Below, piece after piece: positions 1-11,687 of a DNA stretch of 60,263 nucleotides. The notes under the pieces are model-generated. The model was not told where the DNA came from, made no database searches, and saw nothing but the letters and a program-made list of their open reading frames with translations. Within the stretch, counting starts at the first letter, position 1; every line of letters starts with the position of its first letter. The stretch comes from Lachnospiraceae bacterium (lineage in GTDB: Bacteria; Bacillota; Clostridia; Lachnospirales; Lachnospiraceae): positions 1-60,263 of the forward strand of contig JABUSY010000024.1 of NCBI GenBank assembly GCA_021442455.1. Reading direction: 5' to 3'. The position numbers were made by a program, and so were the translations under genes.

Positions 1-95
1 ACACTTAGAGAGATTCCTGCATTTTCATTATTTATATGATAATACATGTAGTATATTTTTCGCAAGCTTCTGTGCGAAGATTTGTTATTTTTTTC

Positions 96-124
96 TTGTC
101 AAGTAGTTTAGCTTCTTTTATAAT
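96..124 (+). promoter_or_regulatory. guaA promoter
   Basis: TTGTCA (96-101), a 17-base spacer and a perfect TATAAT (119-124). The spacing is ideal for a housekeeping sigma factor and the element lies just upstream of the guaA ribosome-binding site, leaving a leader of only about 25 bases. There is no room for a purine riboswitch between this promoter and the gene. Confidence 0.8.
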
Positions 125-155
125 AAATATAGTTTATACAACAGGAGGGAAATTT

Positions 156-1697
156 GTGAGCAGAGAAATGATCCTTATTCTGGATTTCGGTGGCCAATAT
201 AATCAGCTCATTGCCCGCCGTGTCCGAGAATGCAATGTTTATGCAGAAGTGCATTCATATCCTCTTTCGCTGGACAAGATCAAGGAAATGAATCCAAGAG
301 GCATCATATTAACCGGCGGCCCCAATAATGTGTATAAGGAAAAATCTCCAAGATGCAGCAGAAAAATTTTTGAAATGGGGATCCCTATTCTAGGTATTTG
401 TTACGGTTCCCAGCTGATGGCATATATGTTGGGCGGGATAGTCTTGCATGCCTCGATTAGCGAGTATGGAAAAACAGAGGTGGAAGTGGATCCATCCTCT
501 GCGATCTTTGAAGGGGTATCGCCGAAGACTATCTGTTGGATGAGCCATACGGATTATATCGCAAAAGTTCCAGACGGCTTTCAGATCTCAGCAGTCACTC
601 TGGTCTGTCCGATAGCGGCTATGGAATTTCCAGAGAAAAAGCTGTATGCAACCCAGTTTCATCCTGAGGTAATGCACACTCAGGATGGTATGAAAATGCT
701 TTCTAATTTCGTATATAAGGTTTGTGGATGCCTGGGAAAATGGAAAATGGCATCCTTTGTGGAACAATCTATCCAAGAGCTAAAAGAAAAAATCGGTAGC
801 GAAAAAGTGCTGTGCGCTTTGTCAGGTGGAGTAGATTCATTAGTGTCAGCTGTGTTGCTGTCAAAGGCGGTCGGAAAGCAGCTAACTTGTGTATTTGTAG
901 ATCATGGACTATTGAGGAAAAATGAGAGTGATGAAGTAAGAGCTCTCTTTGGACCAAAAGGGTTGTATGATTTGAATTTTATTCAAGTGAGCGCACAGGA
1001 ACGATTCTATTTTAAATTAAGAGGCGTGACGGAGCCGGAAAAAAAACGTAAGATTATTGGTGAAGAATTCATCCGAGTTTTTGAGGAAGAAGCAAAAAAA
1101 ATTGGAACAGTGAACTTCCTGGTGCAGGGGACTATTTATCCGGATGTGATTGAGTCTGGACTCAAAAAATCAGCGATGATTAAATCTCATCATAATGTAG
1201 GCGGATTTCCACATTATGTAAATTTCAAAGAAATTGTTGAGCCGTTGCGGCTTCTGTTTAAGGACGAAGTGCGTAGAGTAGGACGTGAGCTTGGAATTCC
1301 TGAATATCTCGTTAGTCGACAGCCCTTCCCCGGTCCGGGACTTGGAATTCGGATCATTGGAGAAGTGACGGCAGAGAAAGTGCGAATGGTGCAAGAGGCA
1401 GATTTTATATATCGGGAAGAGATTAGAAAGACAGGTTGTGACAAAGACCTGGGGCAGTATTTCGCAGCATTGACGAATATGCGATCAGTGGGGGTTATGG
1501 GGGATGAAAGAACCTATGATTATGCTATTGCGCTTCGGGCGGTGAATACCAGTGATTTCATGACAGCGGAAGCGGCACAGATAGCGTGGGAAGTGCTGAA
1601 CAGGTGCATGACTAGGATCATCAATGAAGTTAAAGGTGTGAATAGGGTCATGTATGATTTAACCAGTAAACCGCCGGGAACGATTGAGTGGGAGTAA
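156..1697 (+). CDS. guaA: GMP synthase (glutamine-hydrolysing)
   Basis: Converts XMP to GMP with ATP and glutamine, the last step of GMP synthesis in the cytoplasm. The 513-residue product has the usual family length. An N-terminal class I glutamine amidotransferase domain shows the nucleophile Cys near residue 82 (GICYGSQ) and the FHPEV histidine motif near residue 170. The ATP pyrophosphatase domain has the P-loop SGGVDS near residue 225, and the dimerisation domain ends KPPGTIEWE. An open frame extends upstream to position 36, but GTG at 156 follows AGGAGGG at 143-149 and gives the normal N-terminus, and a promoter lies at 96-124. The gene stands alone, far from guaB at 48.6 kb. A second, dead copy lies about 1.1 kb downstream. 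Confidence 0.97.
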   Translation: MSREMILILDFGGQYNQLIARRVRECNVYAEVHSYPLSLDKIKEMNPRGIILTGGPNNVYKEKSPRCSRKIFEMGIPILGICYGSQLMAYMLGGIVLHASISEYGKTEVEVDPSSAIFEGVSPKTICWMSHTDYIAKVPDGFQISAVTLVCPIAAMEFPEKKLYATQFHPEVMHTQDGMKMLSNFVYKVCGCLGKWKMASFVEQSIQELKEKIGSEKVLCALSGGVDSLVSAVLLSKAVGKQLTCVFVDHGLLRKNESDEVRALFGPKGLYDLNFIQVSAQERFYFKLRGVTEPEKKRKIIGEEFIRVFEEEAKKIGTVNFLVQGTIYPDVIESGLKKSAMIKSHHNVGGFPHYVNFKEIVEPLRLLFKDEVRRVGRELGIPEYLVSRQPFPGPGLGIRIIGEVTAEKVRMVQEADFIYREEIRKTGCDKDLGQYFAALTNMRSVGVMGDERTYDYAIALRAVNTSDFMTAEAAQIAWEVLNRCMTRIINEVKGVNRVMYDLTSKPPGTIEWE

Positions 1698-2819
1698 ATT
1701 AAATTTTCAATTCTTGTCTTTTTTATTACAGTAAAAAAACGTTGTGACCTTTGAAAAATTAGCATGTGTGTCAGGTATAAGTGTAACGAGATGAATGTAA
1801 AAAATACGATAAGGTGGGAAAGAAGATAATTAAATTTTTATGCAGGATTCAATCATTTTCAGAGGTTTTTCAATGGTTTCACCGAAATAACATTCCATTC
1901 CTGTGAGAGCACTTTCACTTATCACTGTTTAGTGTCGTACTGCAAATTTGTATTAATGCTGTAGATAATTGATTCTTACTTAATCAGAAAATTTACAAAT
2001 TATTAACATTTGTCTATGTAAAATAACAAATAGTATAGAATGATTGGAAAGGTCAGTAAATGGATAAAAAGTTACGGTGATTTTGAAAGTATGCTGTAAT
2101 GAAAATTATATTAGAAAAAATAATATAACTTGTAGCAATAACTGATAATTTGTCTATATAAAAAAGAATATGGCATGAAAATATTAAAGGAAGAGAGAAT
2201 TTTTCCCCTAAAACATGAATTATCTATAAGATAATCGGAAAATTTTGCGAGATATGGGTAAATATTCTTGCAGCATTGTTTGGAAGAGTTAGTCCATTTT
2301 TTATTTTTTACCGCTTGATATTGCATGCTTCTTTTTGATTTTTTGTCTATACTAGACTTCAGTAACTCTGTTTTACTAATGAACATTTTGGGCTAGAAAG
2401 TTTTTGTTTTATAGTTCTGGAATTGGTTATTGTCATTGTTAGCGGCATTTGGTGTTAGTCTTTTTTGATTATTAGGTGTAACGATGTTTTTGTCAATGAT
2501 TGTGATTGTCGTTGTTCTTTGTTTCGAAAATAAAGCAGAAAACCTTGCAATTTCATCTTATTACGTTTTGCAAGATGATGAAATTTACTGTCTCAAGGTA
2601 TTGGGAGAAATTGTAATGTGTATAAGGAACAGGTAAATTAATGAAATGAATATTTTGTAGTATTTTGGTAGAAGGTGTATATGTCTGTGCTTAAAGTACC
2701 TGCTTGGAGCAAAAAGAATCGGACTTCCAATCTATTATACCAACATCTATTTTCACGATATTTTTCAGCTAGCGGATTTTTCAAATGTTAAAAGCTTTAC
2801 TTGATCGCTACAAGTCCAT
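1698..2819. other. decayed AT-rich DNA, no recognisable gene
   Basis: No frame with convincing protein similarity on either strand. A weak hairpin (TTTTTTA at 1719-1725 pairing with TAAAAAA at 1732-1738) follows guaA and could end its transcript, but the stem is entirely A-T. The last 100 bases or so may hold the eroded amidotransferase end of the neighbouring guaA pseudogene. Confidence 0.5.
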
Positions 2820-3672
2820 AACGAGAAGCAGCGATCGCCTCATTTGTTTTTTGACATGACGGGCCTGGCAGCAACTGGCACATGGAAGACTTAATTGTTG
2901 CTCAAAATAAATTGATTCATAACTAGGAGAGTGTTCGCAAAGTTTTTTTGGCTCTTTTTGGAAGCATTTTCTCTTAAGTTATGGTTTCGTTTCTGAATCT
3001 CAGAGTAATCGGTGATCATTTGATCTGTGGTCACGTGTATCATGTCTTGCTTCGTAAAGAAAAGTCGAAAATAGGGTTGTTCAAGTATTTTGCTATAAGT
3101 TGAATACGAATTTTATTTATCTTCATGTTTGGGGTTGCTTTTGAAACAAGCTGGTGAGTGTAGCTGATTTAAAGATTAAACGAAAATCACTAGTGCTAAA
3201 TAGATCTGCTTTTTGAAAAATAAAGCTAGAAAATTAGAGGGTATCGAATTTTTCTCACAGGGTATGTTTTACCATAATATTATCGCGTACGGACCAAAAA
3301 TGGTAAAAGGGATTCAGTGCAAGCAAAATGTGAGTGGTTTACTGGAGGATCTTTCGTTCCCGTGGATAAATTTTCTAAGTATGTTATTCAAAGATGATGT
3401 TCGCGTTTTCGGAGTTTTGTTAGGATTGACGACTTCTATTCTATATTTTACGGTATCAGGACATTGTTTTGGTGTTCGTGATAAAAAAACAGAGCAATGA
3501 ATGAATAGTAATCATTCGGGAAGTTTATATAATTAACGCAATGAGAAATCCTGTGGAAAATCTTTTCTTTGCCCTGTTACAGAAAATTAATGAGCAAATT
3601 ATCAGCGAGGTATTAGGCGCGAATTGGGTGTTGTTTAACTTAACACTAGATTGTTCATGTATTGTCGTGGAT
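2820..3672 (+). pseudogene. guaA: second copy of GMP synthase, decayed
   Basis: Reading across stops and a frameshift gives a nearly gap-free match to the C-terminal two thirds of the intact GuaA at 156-1697. KVFLALFGSIFS (about 2938-2973) stands for [12 protein letters not shown] of the P-loop, HVLLRKE (about 3041) for HGLLRKN, FFSQGMFY for FLVQGTIY, and LFKDDVR for LFKDEVR (about 3388). After a deletion of roughly 80 codons the last match, IISEVLGANWVLFNLT, stands for [16 protein letters not shown] near 3590-3640. The P-loop glycines and aspartate are lost and there are many stops, so it cannot be functional. Either an old duplication or an acquired paralogue; the intact copy carries the function. 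Confidence 0.92.
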
Positions 3673-6600
3673 TTATTTAATAGAAAAAAAGTATAAGTAG
3701 TATTCTTTTCATCATCCATAGTTTTTATTACGATACGAAAAGATACTTCGGAATCTTGTAATGTCTGCTTATATTTGGAGGGGCAAGTTCACGGTGATTC
3801 ACAAAGTATACTTCAGAGTATTTCGTAATACATACTCCTAAGGAGGTCTGTATAAAAATGCCTGAAGAAGTAATTACAAAAGACTCTGAGGCGGCTATTA
3901 AAATGGTAAGAAAATCAGAGCACTGTTTGAATGCGTCGGTTACTTATGTTAACATTGGCTATCAGAGATGCCTTCAACAGTAGACTTGTTCAAGAATATG
4001 TCTTAGTGTATTTATGGATTGAAAAATAGAAAAATATACCTAACAGCGTTATTTCCATTTATTTAAGTAAATCTAGTGAATGCCAGGGAATGATACATGA
4101 CTTGAAGATATCTATGTATTGTATAATCGCAAAAATAAAAAAGCGAATATCCGTTACTGCATGCTTTGTTGTGCGAAGCTATTTTAGAAGGATGAAAGTC
4201 ATCTGGTATCATAGAGATTTCAGAATAGATTCGGGACACAAAAAAATGATGTTGATTGTGTGTGGAAGTCAAAGGAACTTTGCTTAGAGATGTTGGGGAA
4301 GAAAGTATAGTATATTGGGAGAATGGAAATTTATCGATAAATCAGCACTAGAATTGGCCATTTCCCTTTATCAGAATTACAAAGGGCATGATATTGGAAC
4401 AGATTTCAGAAAAATATATTGCAAAGAAAACAAGGTTATCAAAAAAATTTCTCTTTTCATTCTTTCCATACAAAAAACACTACGCAGTGCAAATATATTT
4501 GGATTTTGGGTTATGAAGTTATTGATGAGAAAGAAGAATAATATTTTACAATATTTATACGCTTAATCAATGAAATAGAAAAATGAAAGTCTAGACGTAA
4601 TAGCATATGGTGGGAGAAGTAAAGATCAAAATAGATATATCTTCAAATGTAGCAGAGTTTTTTTATACAGAGGATGATGTAGTAATATTGATCAAATAAT
4701 GGATCTCCGCGGGGGGGGTTAAGAACTGCTGGGGTTTTGGAAAATGACTTCGGATAGCATTAACCATGAAATTATTGAAAAGTGAACCATGCAGAGCGAA
4801 ATGCTTAATTAAATTGGTTTTAGGAACAGACAATAGTGATTTAATTTATACCTGACAGTGGTATATTTAGGTGATAATACTTGCTATTATGGAAAATTCC
4901 TGCTCGGTATGTTTCGGATTGATCATACAGATCGGGATATGAAATATGCTTATGCGAGTTTGGAAAATGAGAGAAGCATTTGTGATTATCCCTGGAGAAA
5001 AATTGCTATGGCATCAATAAATGAATGGCTGAAGTACGTTTTAATGAAAGCAGAAGTACATTTCTCTTGAAATAATTGAATGATATTATAGAGGCTCCAA
5101 CAAAGAAAGCTAGCGAAATCTAATCTTGCGTTGGATTACTAGATTGGATAGATTTATACAAATTATTTATAAAAATGTATAGAAATTGGCAGAGTTCATT
5201 CAGCTGCCTAACCAGACGGTTTAACCTACAGCCAACAATAGGTTGCAAAAAGCTTTTTAACAGAATTCTTGACAATGGAGATGATGATTTTGGAGAGAGC
5301 AAGCGTCTTTGCAATGGTCATTAAATCATGTCCTTACCACTTTGTTTGGATAGAAGAGTTTTCATAACTACCTGAATAGTAAATTTCGTTTCGAAAGAAA
5401 TTTGCTTCGGATTGGTTTTGTCAATAATTTTGGTGATAGCTTTTATATAATGCGCCGGCTCAGATACCAGCGTTGGTATAGAGTGTGAATATGACAACAC
5501 ATGATTAGAGTGAAAAAATGTCGATTAAAAGAACTATAGCGCGAGAGTATGTGTAATGAATGGAATTCATTACAGACTTCATTAGAGAAGTTCCTTCGCT
5601 TTCTAGCTTGGTTAATACAGTCTTGATTTCGATGAGAAATGAACTGTCAATAATTACCTTGGATTGCAATATCATGGAGAAAACTGCAAATATATATTGA
5701 ATCCAGACCATCCATATGGTCAAATCGCTGGATATTTTATAAGGAAGAGTTTTACAGATAGAGCTGATGAAACTGGATTATGCTATTCAATTTTAAAAAG
5801 ACCAGTGCCAGTGTGATATGGTAATTGAGAAAATTTTTTTAGTGCTTTTCCGAAGGTGCCTTTTTTTAATGCAGTTAATGAATAATTGCTGGTGTCAACC
5901 TTAACCATATTTATCAAACTTTGCTAGTTTTTGAGATGGCTTTGTCCATGAATAGATGGTTGGTATGTCAAAAAAGGAGGGTTACTCACATCCAAGAATA
6001 ATACCCGGACTGTCCATTAGAATAACAACAGAGGCTTTTGTTATGCTTGCCGGTTCTAATATGTGAGATTAATAGCTGTGGATAAGCTTTTGGAATGTAT
6101 ACATTCCGTTGGCCTGTTTTTTCACGCAGTGTGAAATTTTCGCCAACACTGCACATTGCTTCACTTAATGCAATTGATTGAAGGAATATTGGTCTTGACA
6201 ACTACAGTAATATTTTTTTAGAGCAATTAATTTCATAGTTTATAATGATAAAAGACAATACTAAAAATCCTAATAGATTTAGGAAATATTAGCTCTGTCT
6301 CTATTATTTGATACTCTTTATAAGTTTTGTCAGAGAAATCTATACTTCAGTTTCTTGCAAATATAAGTTTTAAGAAGATTTTCCGAATTCCGAAATTTCA
6401 TAACACAAAAAGGAAAATTTGTTATTAGAGGTAGAACAAAGAGATGACTTTTCGATCACTTCAAGGACAGTGCATCCTAATTGGTTCTTCTTGTATTATA
6501 ATTATATAAGACTGTTTATAATTATCGTTCGTAACAAGAAAAAGTTTAAATACAACATTGCAGATGGATGTAGTATAAATAATTTAATTTAAAAGGAAAT

Positions 6601-6900
6601 ATACTATGAATGTGCTTTTTGTAGAAATAAAATAAAGCTGATGGATGCTGGTACATATAGACTTGATGATTCCTCTGAGGCGTTTGTTTTATTTGTAATA
6701 ATTAATTATTTGATCAGACAATTGATTTTAAAATGCAGGCAATTGACTTATGAAGAAACATTCGTTTATTTTCAAAGAGAAAGCTAATCAATCGATATTG
6801 CCGGTTGAAAAAACTATTCCTGCCAGACATATCTGTTAGAACGATATGTAAAAAAAATACAAAAAACATTAGAGTAATGTAATAGTCAGATAATAATGTT
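3673..6900. other. decayed DNA, unidentified gene remnants
   Basis: Several short open stretches survive but I recognise none. One at 3858-3983 begins with a good ribosome-binding site (AGGAGG at 3841-3846) and encodes about 41 residues starting MPEEVITKDSEAAIK before a stop. Others lie at about 4090-4287, 4315-4566 and 4858-5070, the last starting with VYLGDN. A run of eight G (4711-4718) is out of character with the AT-rich surroundings. Synteny predicts the first part of spoIIIAA in the last kilobase, but I could not find its Walker A motif. Confidence 0.5.
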
Positions 6901-7044
6901 CACCTCTGATTTGAATTTTTATGGTGATGTTGATCAGCTTTTATGTTTCTGTATGCAATAGCGGTGGATGAAATAAGAGCCGTAGGCTGGCTGTTCTGTA
7001 TTGGACTTTGGCTGTAAGGTTATGGCCACTTTATGGAAGAATAT
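6900..7044 (+). pseudogene. spoIIIAA: possible spoIIIAA C-terminal remnant
   Basis: SpoIIIAA is the cytoplasmic ATPase of the SpoIIIA-SpoIIQ channel that links mother cell and forespore. Here only a short trace is left: AIAVDEIRAVG near 6957-6989 resembles the Walker B region (VIAVDEIGR) and MEE near 7033-7041 resembles the conserved VHGSSMEE segment that follows. It sits directly before spoIIIAB traces, which is the position expected for spoIIIAA. The ATP-binding P-loop was not found. The identification depends mainly on position. Confidence 0.45.
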
Positions 7045-7403
7045 ATGGCCTCTGGCTTTGGCTATATGAAAAGCGGGGAACTGATCAGGAGGATAAATTA
7101 GCTCAAGACGCTGAAGCAGATCGAGAGATATTTCTACAAGAGCAAATTTTCTAGGCGAGAATGTCAGTTCCAGGTTCGCTGTGGAATAATTTTCAAAAAG
7201 GTAAATAAGTCTGTCCTAAAATTCTTTAAGAGAGGTTTCTGAAAATTTGAATTGGTATAGGGAAAACTGAAAAAAGAATGAAAGAATTGCTAGTAAAAAT
7301 ACATCTATTAGAGCCTGAAAATTATGTGAGGCTTTTTCTAACCATTTTATTCTTATGACTATTTAAGGCAAGAAATTCACAGGCAAGACGGGTGAAATCG
7401 ATA
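7045..7403 (+). pseudogene. spoIIIAB: spoIIIAB remnant
   Basis: Reading from about 7045 gives SGFGYMKSGELIRRIN, then a stop, then LKTLKQ. This matches the signature near the N-terminus of SpoIIIAB in Clostridia (GFGYLKSGEL followed by RRL and LKTL). The rest of the roughly 170-residue protein is not readable. It lies immediately upstream of spoIIIAC traces, as in the ancestral operon. Stops and frameshifts rule out function. Confidence 0.7.
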
Positions 7404-7604
7404 TGGGGATAGGGAAAATATATTAAGATCGTCACTGTTTGGTTTCTGCTTTCCGTCATGGGAGAGAGATCCTGCAGCACAGTGCTAAGGAAGGAATGGG
7501 CACTTCTGACCAGCCTAGCAGAGAGCTGATCGTGGTTCTTGTTCAGGTTGATTTCTTATATTTCTGATCTGTTAACAACTATTAAACGGCGCTTCACATT
7601 TTAA
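7404..7604 (+). pseudogene. spoIIIAC: spoIIIAC remnant
   Basis: From ATG at 7404 to TAA at 7602-7604 is 66 codons, the length of SpoIIIAC, a two-helix membrane protein of the SpoIIIA channel. The C-terminal half reads LLTSLAES, stop, SWFLFRLISYISDLLTTIK, against LLTSLAG...PYISDLFETIK in the family. Two in-frame stops (TAG at codon 3 and TGA in the second helix) destroy it. No frameshift is needed to follow it, so this small gene has decayed by substitution alone. Confidence 0.82.
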
Positions 7605-7619
7605 AGGAAAGGCCTATAA

Positions 7620-7980
7620 ATGTGCTTAAATTTACGATTACGAGACTTATACTCTTCCTTTTTTCGTACAGAAGATCTGATAGCCATATGCCTGGTATAT
7701 GAACCACGGTCACGGGAATTTATATTTGGGGTTTATGATAAAAATGATCAGCAGGATGAAATTCTACGTTGCCATTGATGTATCTGAATCTTCTTCTGAA
7801 AAATCATCAGGATCACTTACGTTGGGTAAACTGTTCAGCTGGCATTGACCGAAATGAAAAATACTCATCCATCACAGGGAAGATAAAAATATTTGCGAAG
7901 CTGTCGATTCTAGTCATTAGAATTGCCGATAAATGAAAAGAAGTAGGAGTGGGCATTCTGTTTTTTCTGAGATAACTATG
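7620..7980 (+). pseudogene. spoIIIAD: spoIIIAD remnant
   Basis: The stretch from about 7780 to 7937 reads MYLNLLLK...CSAGIDRNEKYSSITGKI...IFAKLSILV. This is colinear with the diagnostic SpoIIIAD segment FSSGICKDAGY...AIAGQIEIFGKLSILAV. The N-terminal membrane helix region (from about 7620) is eroded and out of frame. SpoIIIAD is normally about 128 residues, a membrane subunit of the SpoIIIA channel. Position between spoIIIAC and spoIIIAE traces supports the call. The frame ends early at a TGA at 7935-7937. Confidence 0.88.
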
Positions 7981-8029
7981 TTTTTGTTTATGTTTTGGAA
8001 GATGTGGGACATATAGAGAAAACATGACG

Positions 8030-8870
8030 CTGATGATTGGATTAATTCGATATTTTTAAAATGAACCTACAGGTAGGGCAGGAGGTGATAGATTTTCTGT
8101 TGAACGAGACAGGTATAGGTATATAATATTGACAGATTAGTAGAAGATTTGGATCGAAATTTGGATTTTAGCGCTGGCAGCCACGCTACTGCTAAAGAAA
8201 CTTTCCGGAATTGAACATCTTGCGTCTATGTTGTAAGGTATTTTGACTTTATGAAAACGCTAGTCCTCACCTATTATTTGGCGATCCCACCTACGGCTTC
8301 CAAGGGTTCCTCTACGGCCATGTTCTAACAGATTGTATTGATTGCCATTAGCATGGTGGAAAACCTCCTGCTTTATCTGATGCTTCTGGTTATTTAAATT
8401 AAAGTATTGTTTTTGTGATTCAACTGTCTAAGGAAGTTTTTCTGCCGTGTATAACAAAACTGTTGAAGAGCTTTATTTCTGCAATTATGAACACTGTCCT
8501 TGGTTTAGTTCATTAATTGCGCAACAACCTGATATCTTTGGCATTGGATGTTTTGTGAAGGACGGTTATTGAGAAGATTGCAAGTAAAATTTCACTTGCG
8601 AGTGACATCCATTGATTAAGTAATCAAGATGGTCATAGTTTTTCTGGTCCTGCGTCGGAATTGCGTGAGAGCTGTGGCATTCAGATTTAAGTGATCAGTT
8701 TTATCTATAAAATCGGCGCCATTGATTCAGTCGCTTTGGGAGCAAGCTGCTGACTGCTATTCAAACTGTTTCTGGTTACGGAGGTTGTTTGATGATGACA
8801 ATTGCGATTCTGTCAAGTGCAGTTGGAAGGTCATCAATAGAACAAAGGCTACATTGTGTAATGTTCATCG
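8030..8870 (+). pseudogene. spoIIIAE: spoIIIAE remnant
   Basis: SpoIIIAE is a large membrane subunit (about 390 residues) of the sporulation channel. From ATG at 8251 the reading MKTLVLTYYLAIPPTASKG, then IVLIAISMVENLLLYLML, tracks the family segment MKALMPSFFLAVAFAGGS...TTLVVIGGVEWLCTTLLVPL residue for residue. Further on, ITKLLKSFISAIMNTVLGLV matches the LTELVEQVISWSLKTLMGLV region, and near 8745-8830 VSGYGGCLMMTIAIL matches the last helix (VGASLLMFTITIAL). Stops and deletions are scattered throughout, and the remnant is shorter than a full gene. Confidence 0.85.
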
Positions 8871-8907
8871 TCAAAAAAGTTACATGACAGAAGTGATTTA
8901 TGTTTAG

Positions 8908-9050
8908 ATGAAAAATTTGGTATATTTTTAAAAATGACAGTTATATTCAACTGTCTGTCGAATAACCGTTACAGGCAATATATCAGATTGTTCTGGACGG
9001 GAAGAAGGAACAATCTCTGATTCATATGAAGTTATTATACAGAAATTGAA
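8908..9050 (+). pseudogene. spoIIIAF: spoIIIAF N-terminal remnant
   Basis: ATG at 8908 reads MKNLVYF then a stop. After a one-base shift the reading continues MTVIFNCLSNNRYRQYIRLF. Together these match the start of SpoIIIAF (RNIVYFLIF...NLLPNRKYEKYIRLF), an N-terminal membrane anchor and juxtamembrane segment. The rest of the roughly 200-residue protein cannot be followed. It is in the expected place, directly after spoIIIAE. Confidence 0.75.
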
Positions 9051-11687
9051 TGTTGGAAAGGTATTCTTTATTTTTGTTCCAAAACTGGAAGCAGCTGACA
9101 AGGAAACAAGGACCGGAAGCAGAAAGTTGACATCGCTGTTTTTTTATAGAGTTCTTCTCAGAATTCGGAAGTCCTTGAATAATTCCTGAACTTTTCCGCA
9201 TAAAAATAGGCAATATAGGTCTAGCATGTTTTTGTTGCTGCCTTCAGTGTTAGGCATACTTTCAAGAATGCTGTTGACCTTGACCTTTTGGTTCCGGACA
9301 AAAGCGGAAACTTATTCCCATGATAGAGGATATCAAAGATGACCAGCGTGTTATTGACGTTTGATTTATGCCAGGAAGCTTTTTGTATAGAGAATTTCAG
9401 TGATAATTTTTTTGATACTATTCCATCCATCGGACTCTCTTCCCTAACAGCGGTTATCTGTATCTCAGGAAATCATGCCGTCATTCTTCTTACTTTTGTA
9501 TAGCCTGTTTTTTAATGGTAGATGAATTTCGGCTTGCTGAGAAATTGTTAATGAATAATCTTCTGCTCAAATATAGAGAACACATTTTTTCTTTTGTTCA
9601 TATAGGTCATAGTTCGCTTTTTTGTTTCAGTTTTCTGCATCTCTATGGTTTTTATTTCATAAAGCAATATAGAGCTGCAGATTATGAAGATACTCGTATA
9701 GTACCAGGATAACGTATGGATTGATGGTTGTGGTTTCGCCTTGAACTATCATGACTTCTTACAGGAAGATTATGCGATGCTGTAGGTTAGAGATAAACAT
9801 AGTTTTTTTAATATAGTTGTAAATACTATTCTCAATAAATATGTTGCCTCTAAAGTAGTTAGCCAGTGAGCTGATTATATCATAAGGTTTAGCAATAGAT
9901 TCCAACAAATGTACGGATATTTATGAATTATTTGAGATTGAGCTGATAAACCATAGAACTTTTCTGCTTGTTTCAGAATTGGTATTAATGTGCTTTAAGA
10001 GGATAGGTATGCTGGAGATAGTTGCAGGTGAACTTGGTTTTCTCACTGAGAATTCATAGAAAACATATTCCTGAAATGTTCCTTTTTTGAATGATATTCA
10101 TTCAATATAACGGATAGATGATGCATGTAGAGGCCAGACGGAAAGATTTTTTTGTAGTTATAGTTTTTAGAAAGAATTGTGTCACTCAATATAATTGTCC
10201 AAGGTATCTTAATCTTTGATTGATGATTTTTTAAAAATATTCATCTTAGAGCATAATATCATAATCGTTCCTTCATTTTTTCTGTTTGATTTAACTTCTT
10301 GTTCAGGTAATGGAAGTTATTTTACACATTTATTTGTGAATTCTTTCTGGATTTCTGCTAGATTTACTTTTAAAATTGCATTCTAACTAATATATTCTTT
10401 CGTATTATACCGTGAGTATTTGGAAAATTTTCAAATGTATAGTAGTAAAGTGTCAAACTATCTTTAATGGCTATCATGGTGTCAAAGATAAAATTATCTT
10501 TCAAGGTGAAATCTTTAAGCTGTTTCTTATAATTGCTTGATTTCCTCTCTCTTGCGAAATAGAAAAAATATTATATATGATAGCATTTCCATTATAAGTT
10601 TAGATTTATTGATGCTCTTACATTGAATAAAACTTTTATCAAAATTCAGATACTAAATCGTCGGTGAAAAAGGAATACTTCCCAGCCTTTTTAGTGATTT
10701 AACGTACTTCACTTGAGTTCTACAAAAGTATCATCGATATAGTTTTAGAATAATCATCATTCTGAAACAGTTAAAAAAGCAATGGATATCTATCAACTTT
10801 CCACAAAACGGTAATTTTTCTCTGTATTACACATTGACTGCCATTCTTTTTTTGTGCTAAAATAATAAATTGGAGTAAAATTATATTTAGGAGGGCGCGA
10901 TACAGATTTTTCAGGAGGATAATGGAAGAATGAAAAAAGATCATAGTGTTAGTTAGTCGGTGTTCGGAAATTTGCTTTATTAATTATCTGACAATGATAT
11001 ATAATGTGGAAATGCGGTTAAAAAATATGTTGCTTTATAAATTTCATCTGGTAGATCGATAAGCAAGAGCAGGTGAATGCAGACAAGATTATCGTGATAT
11101 AAAAAGGACATGAATCTTAACACACACTGATCGAATTGCAGGCTATAAAATATAGCAGGGTGGTAGTATGTGATAGAAAATTGACATAACAGACGAATAG
11201 GGCGGTAACTATAGAGAGTTGATTAATAGGCGGTGAAGTCATGTAATCTATGTATGAATGAGACGGAGGAAAATGAAAGCGATACAGATCTAGTTAGCCG
11301 GGTTGTTTGGGGAATAGGGAAAGTTCTGTTTTAGGATATACAGAGAGCAGGCATGGAGTGGATTGAGCAAAAGCTAGCAGAGATAGTATCTATAGCCTCA
11401 GGCTAAGCTGATTTTGAAAGACCATGAATAGAATGAAAAATATACGGAAAGTGAGACAGAGTTTTTCATTTTATTTAATTTTTAGTACTTGTCAGGCAAA
11501 AATAACAGCCTGATTACTAAAGTGCTGATAAACCTGGTGTTTGTTAAAGGATGAGGTGAAGGTTCTGAAGATGAGCGGGATTTATAAGTCTGTGTCTTTA
11601 CATCGACGGAGATATCATTTATTAAGAATGAAATGCGCTGCTGACATTTTTGAAAGATTTGAATAGACCGAAACACTTATATGATAT
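9051..11687. other. decayed DNA where spoIIIAG and spoIIIAH are expected
   Basis: I cannot identify a gene here. Synteny predicts spoIIIAG and spoIIIAH before asp23. A possible trace at about 11340-11640 reads MEWIEQKLAEIVSIAS and later SLITKVLINLVFV, which loosely resembles SpoIIIAG (LEQRLEE..., PYVTKE...VEGVVVIA), but this is too weak to call. At 10850-10935 there is a promoter-like AT-rich stretch with two ribosome-binding-site-like motifs (AGGAGG) and no surviving frame behind them. Confidence 0.45.

Noticed and set aside
1-155. Purine riboswitch before guaA
   Set aside because: The promoter at 96-124 leaves a leader of about 25 bases, and no conserved purine-aptamer loops are visible.
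1719-1738. Terminator after guaA
   Set aside because: The seven-pair stem is all A-T and too weak to list as a terminator.
3213-3500. Open frame of 95 codons as a novel small gene
   Set aside because: It aligns without gaps to the middle of GuaA (AKKIG...LFKDEVR region) and is part of the guaA pseudogene.
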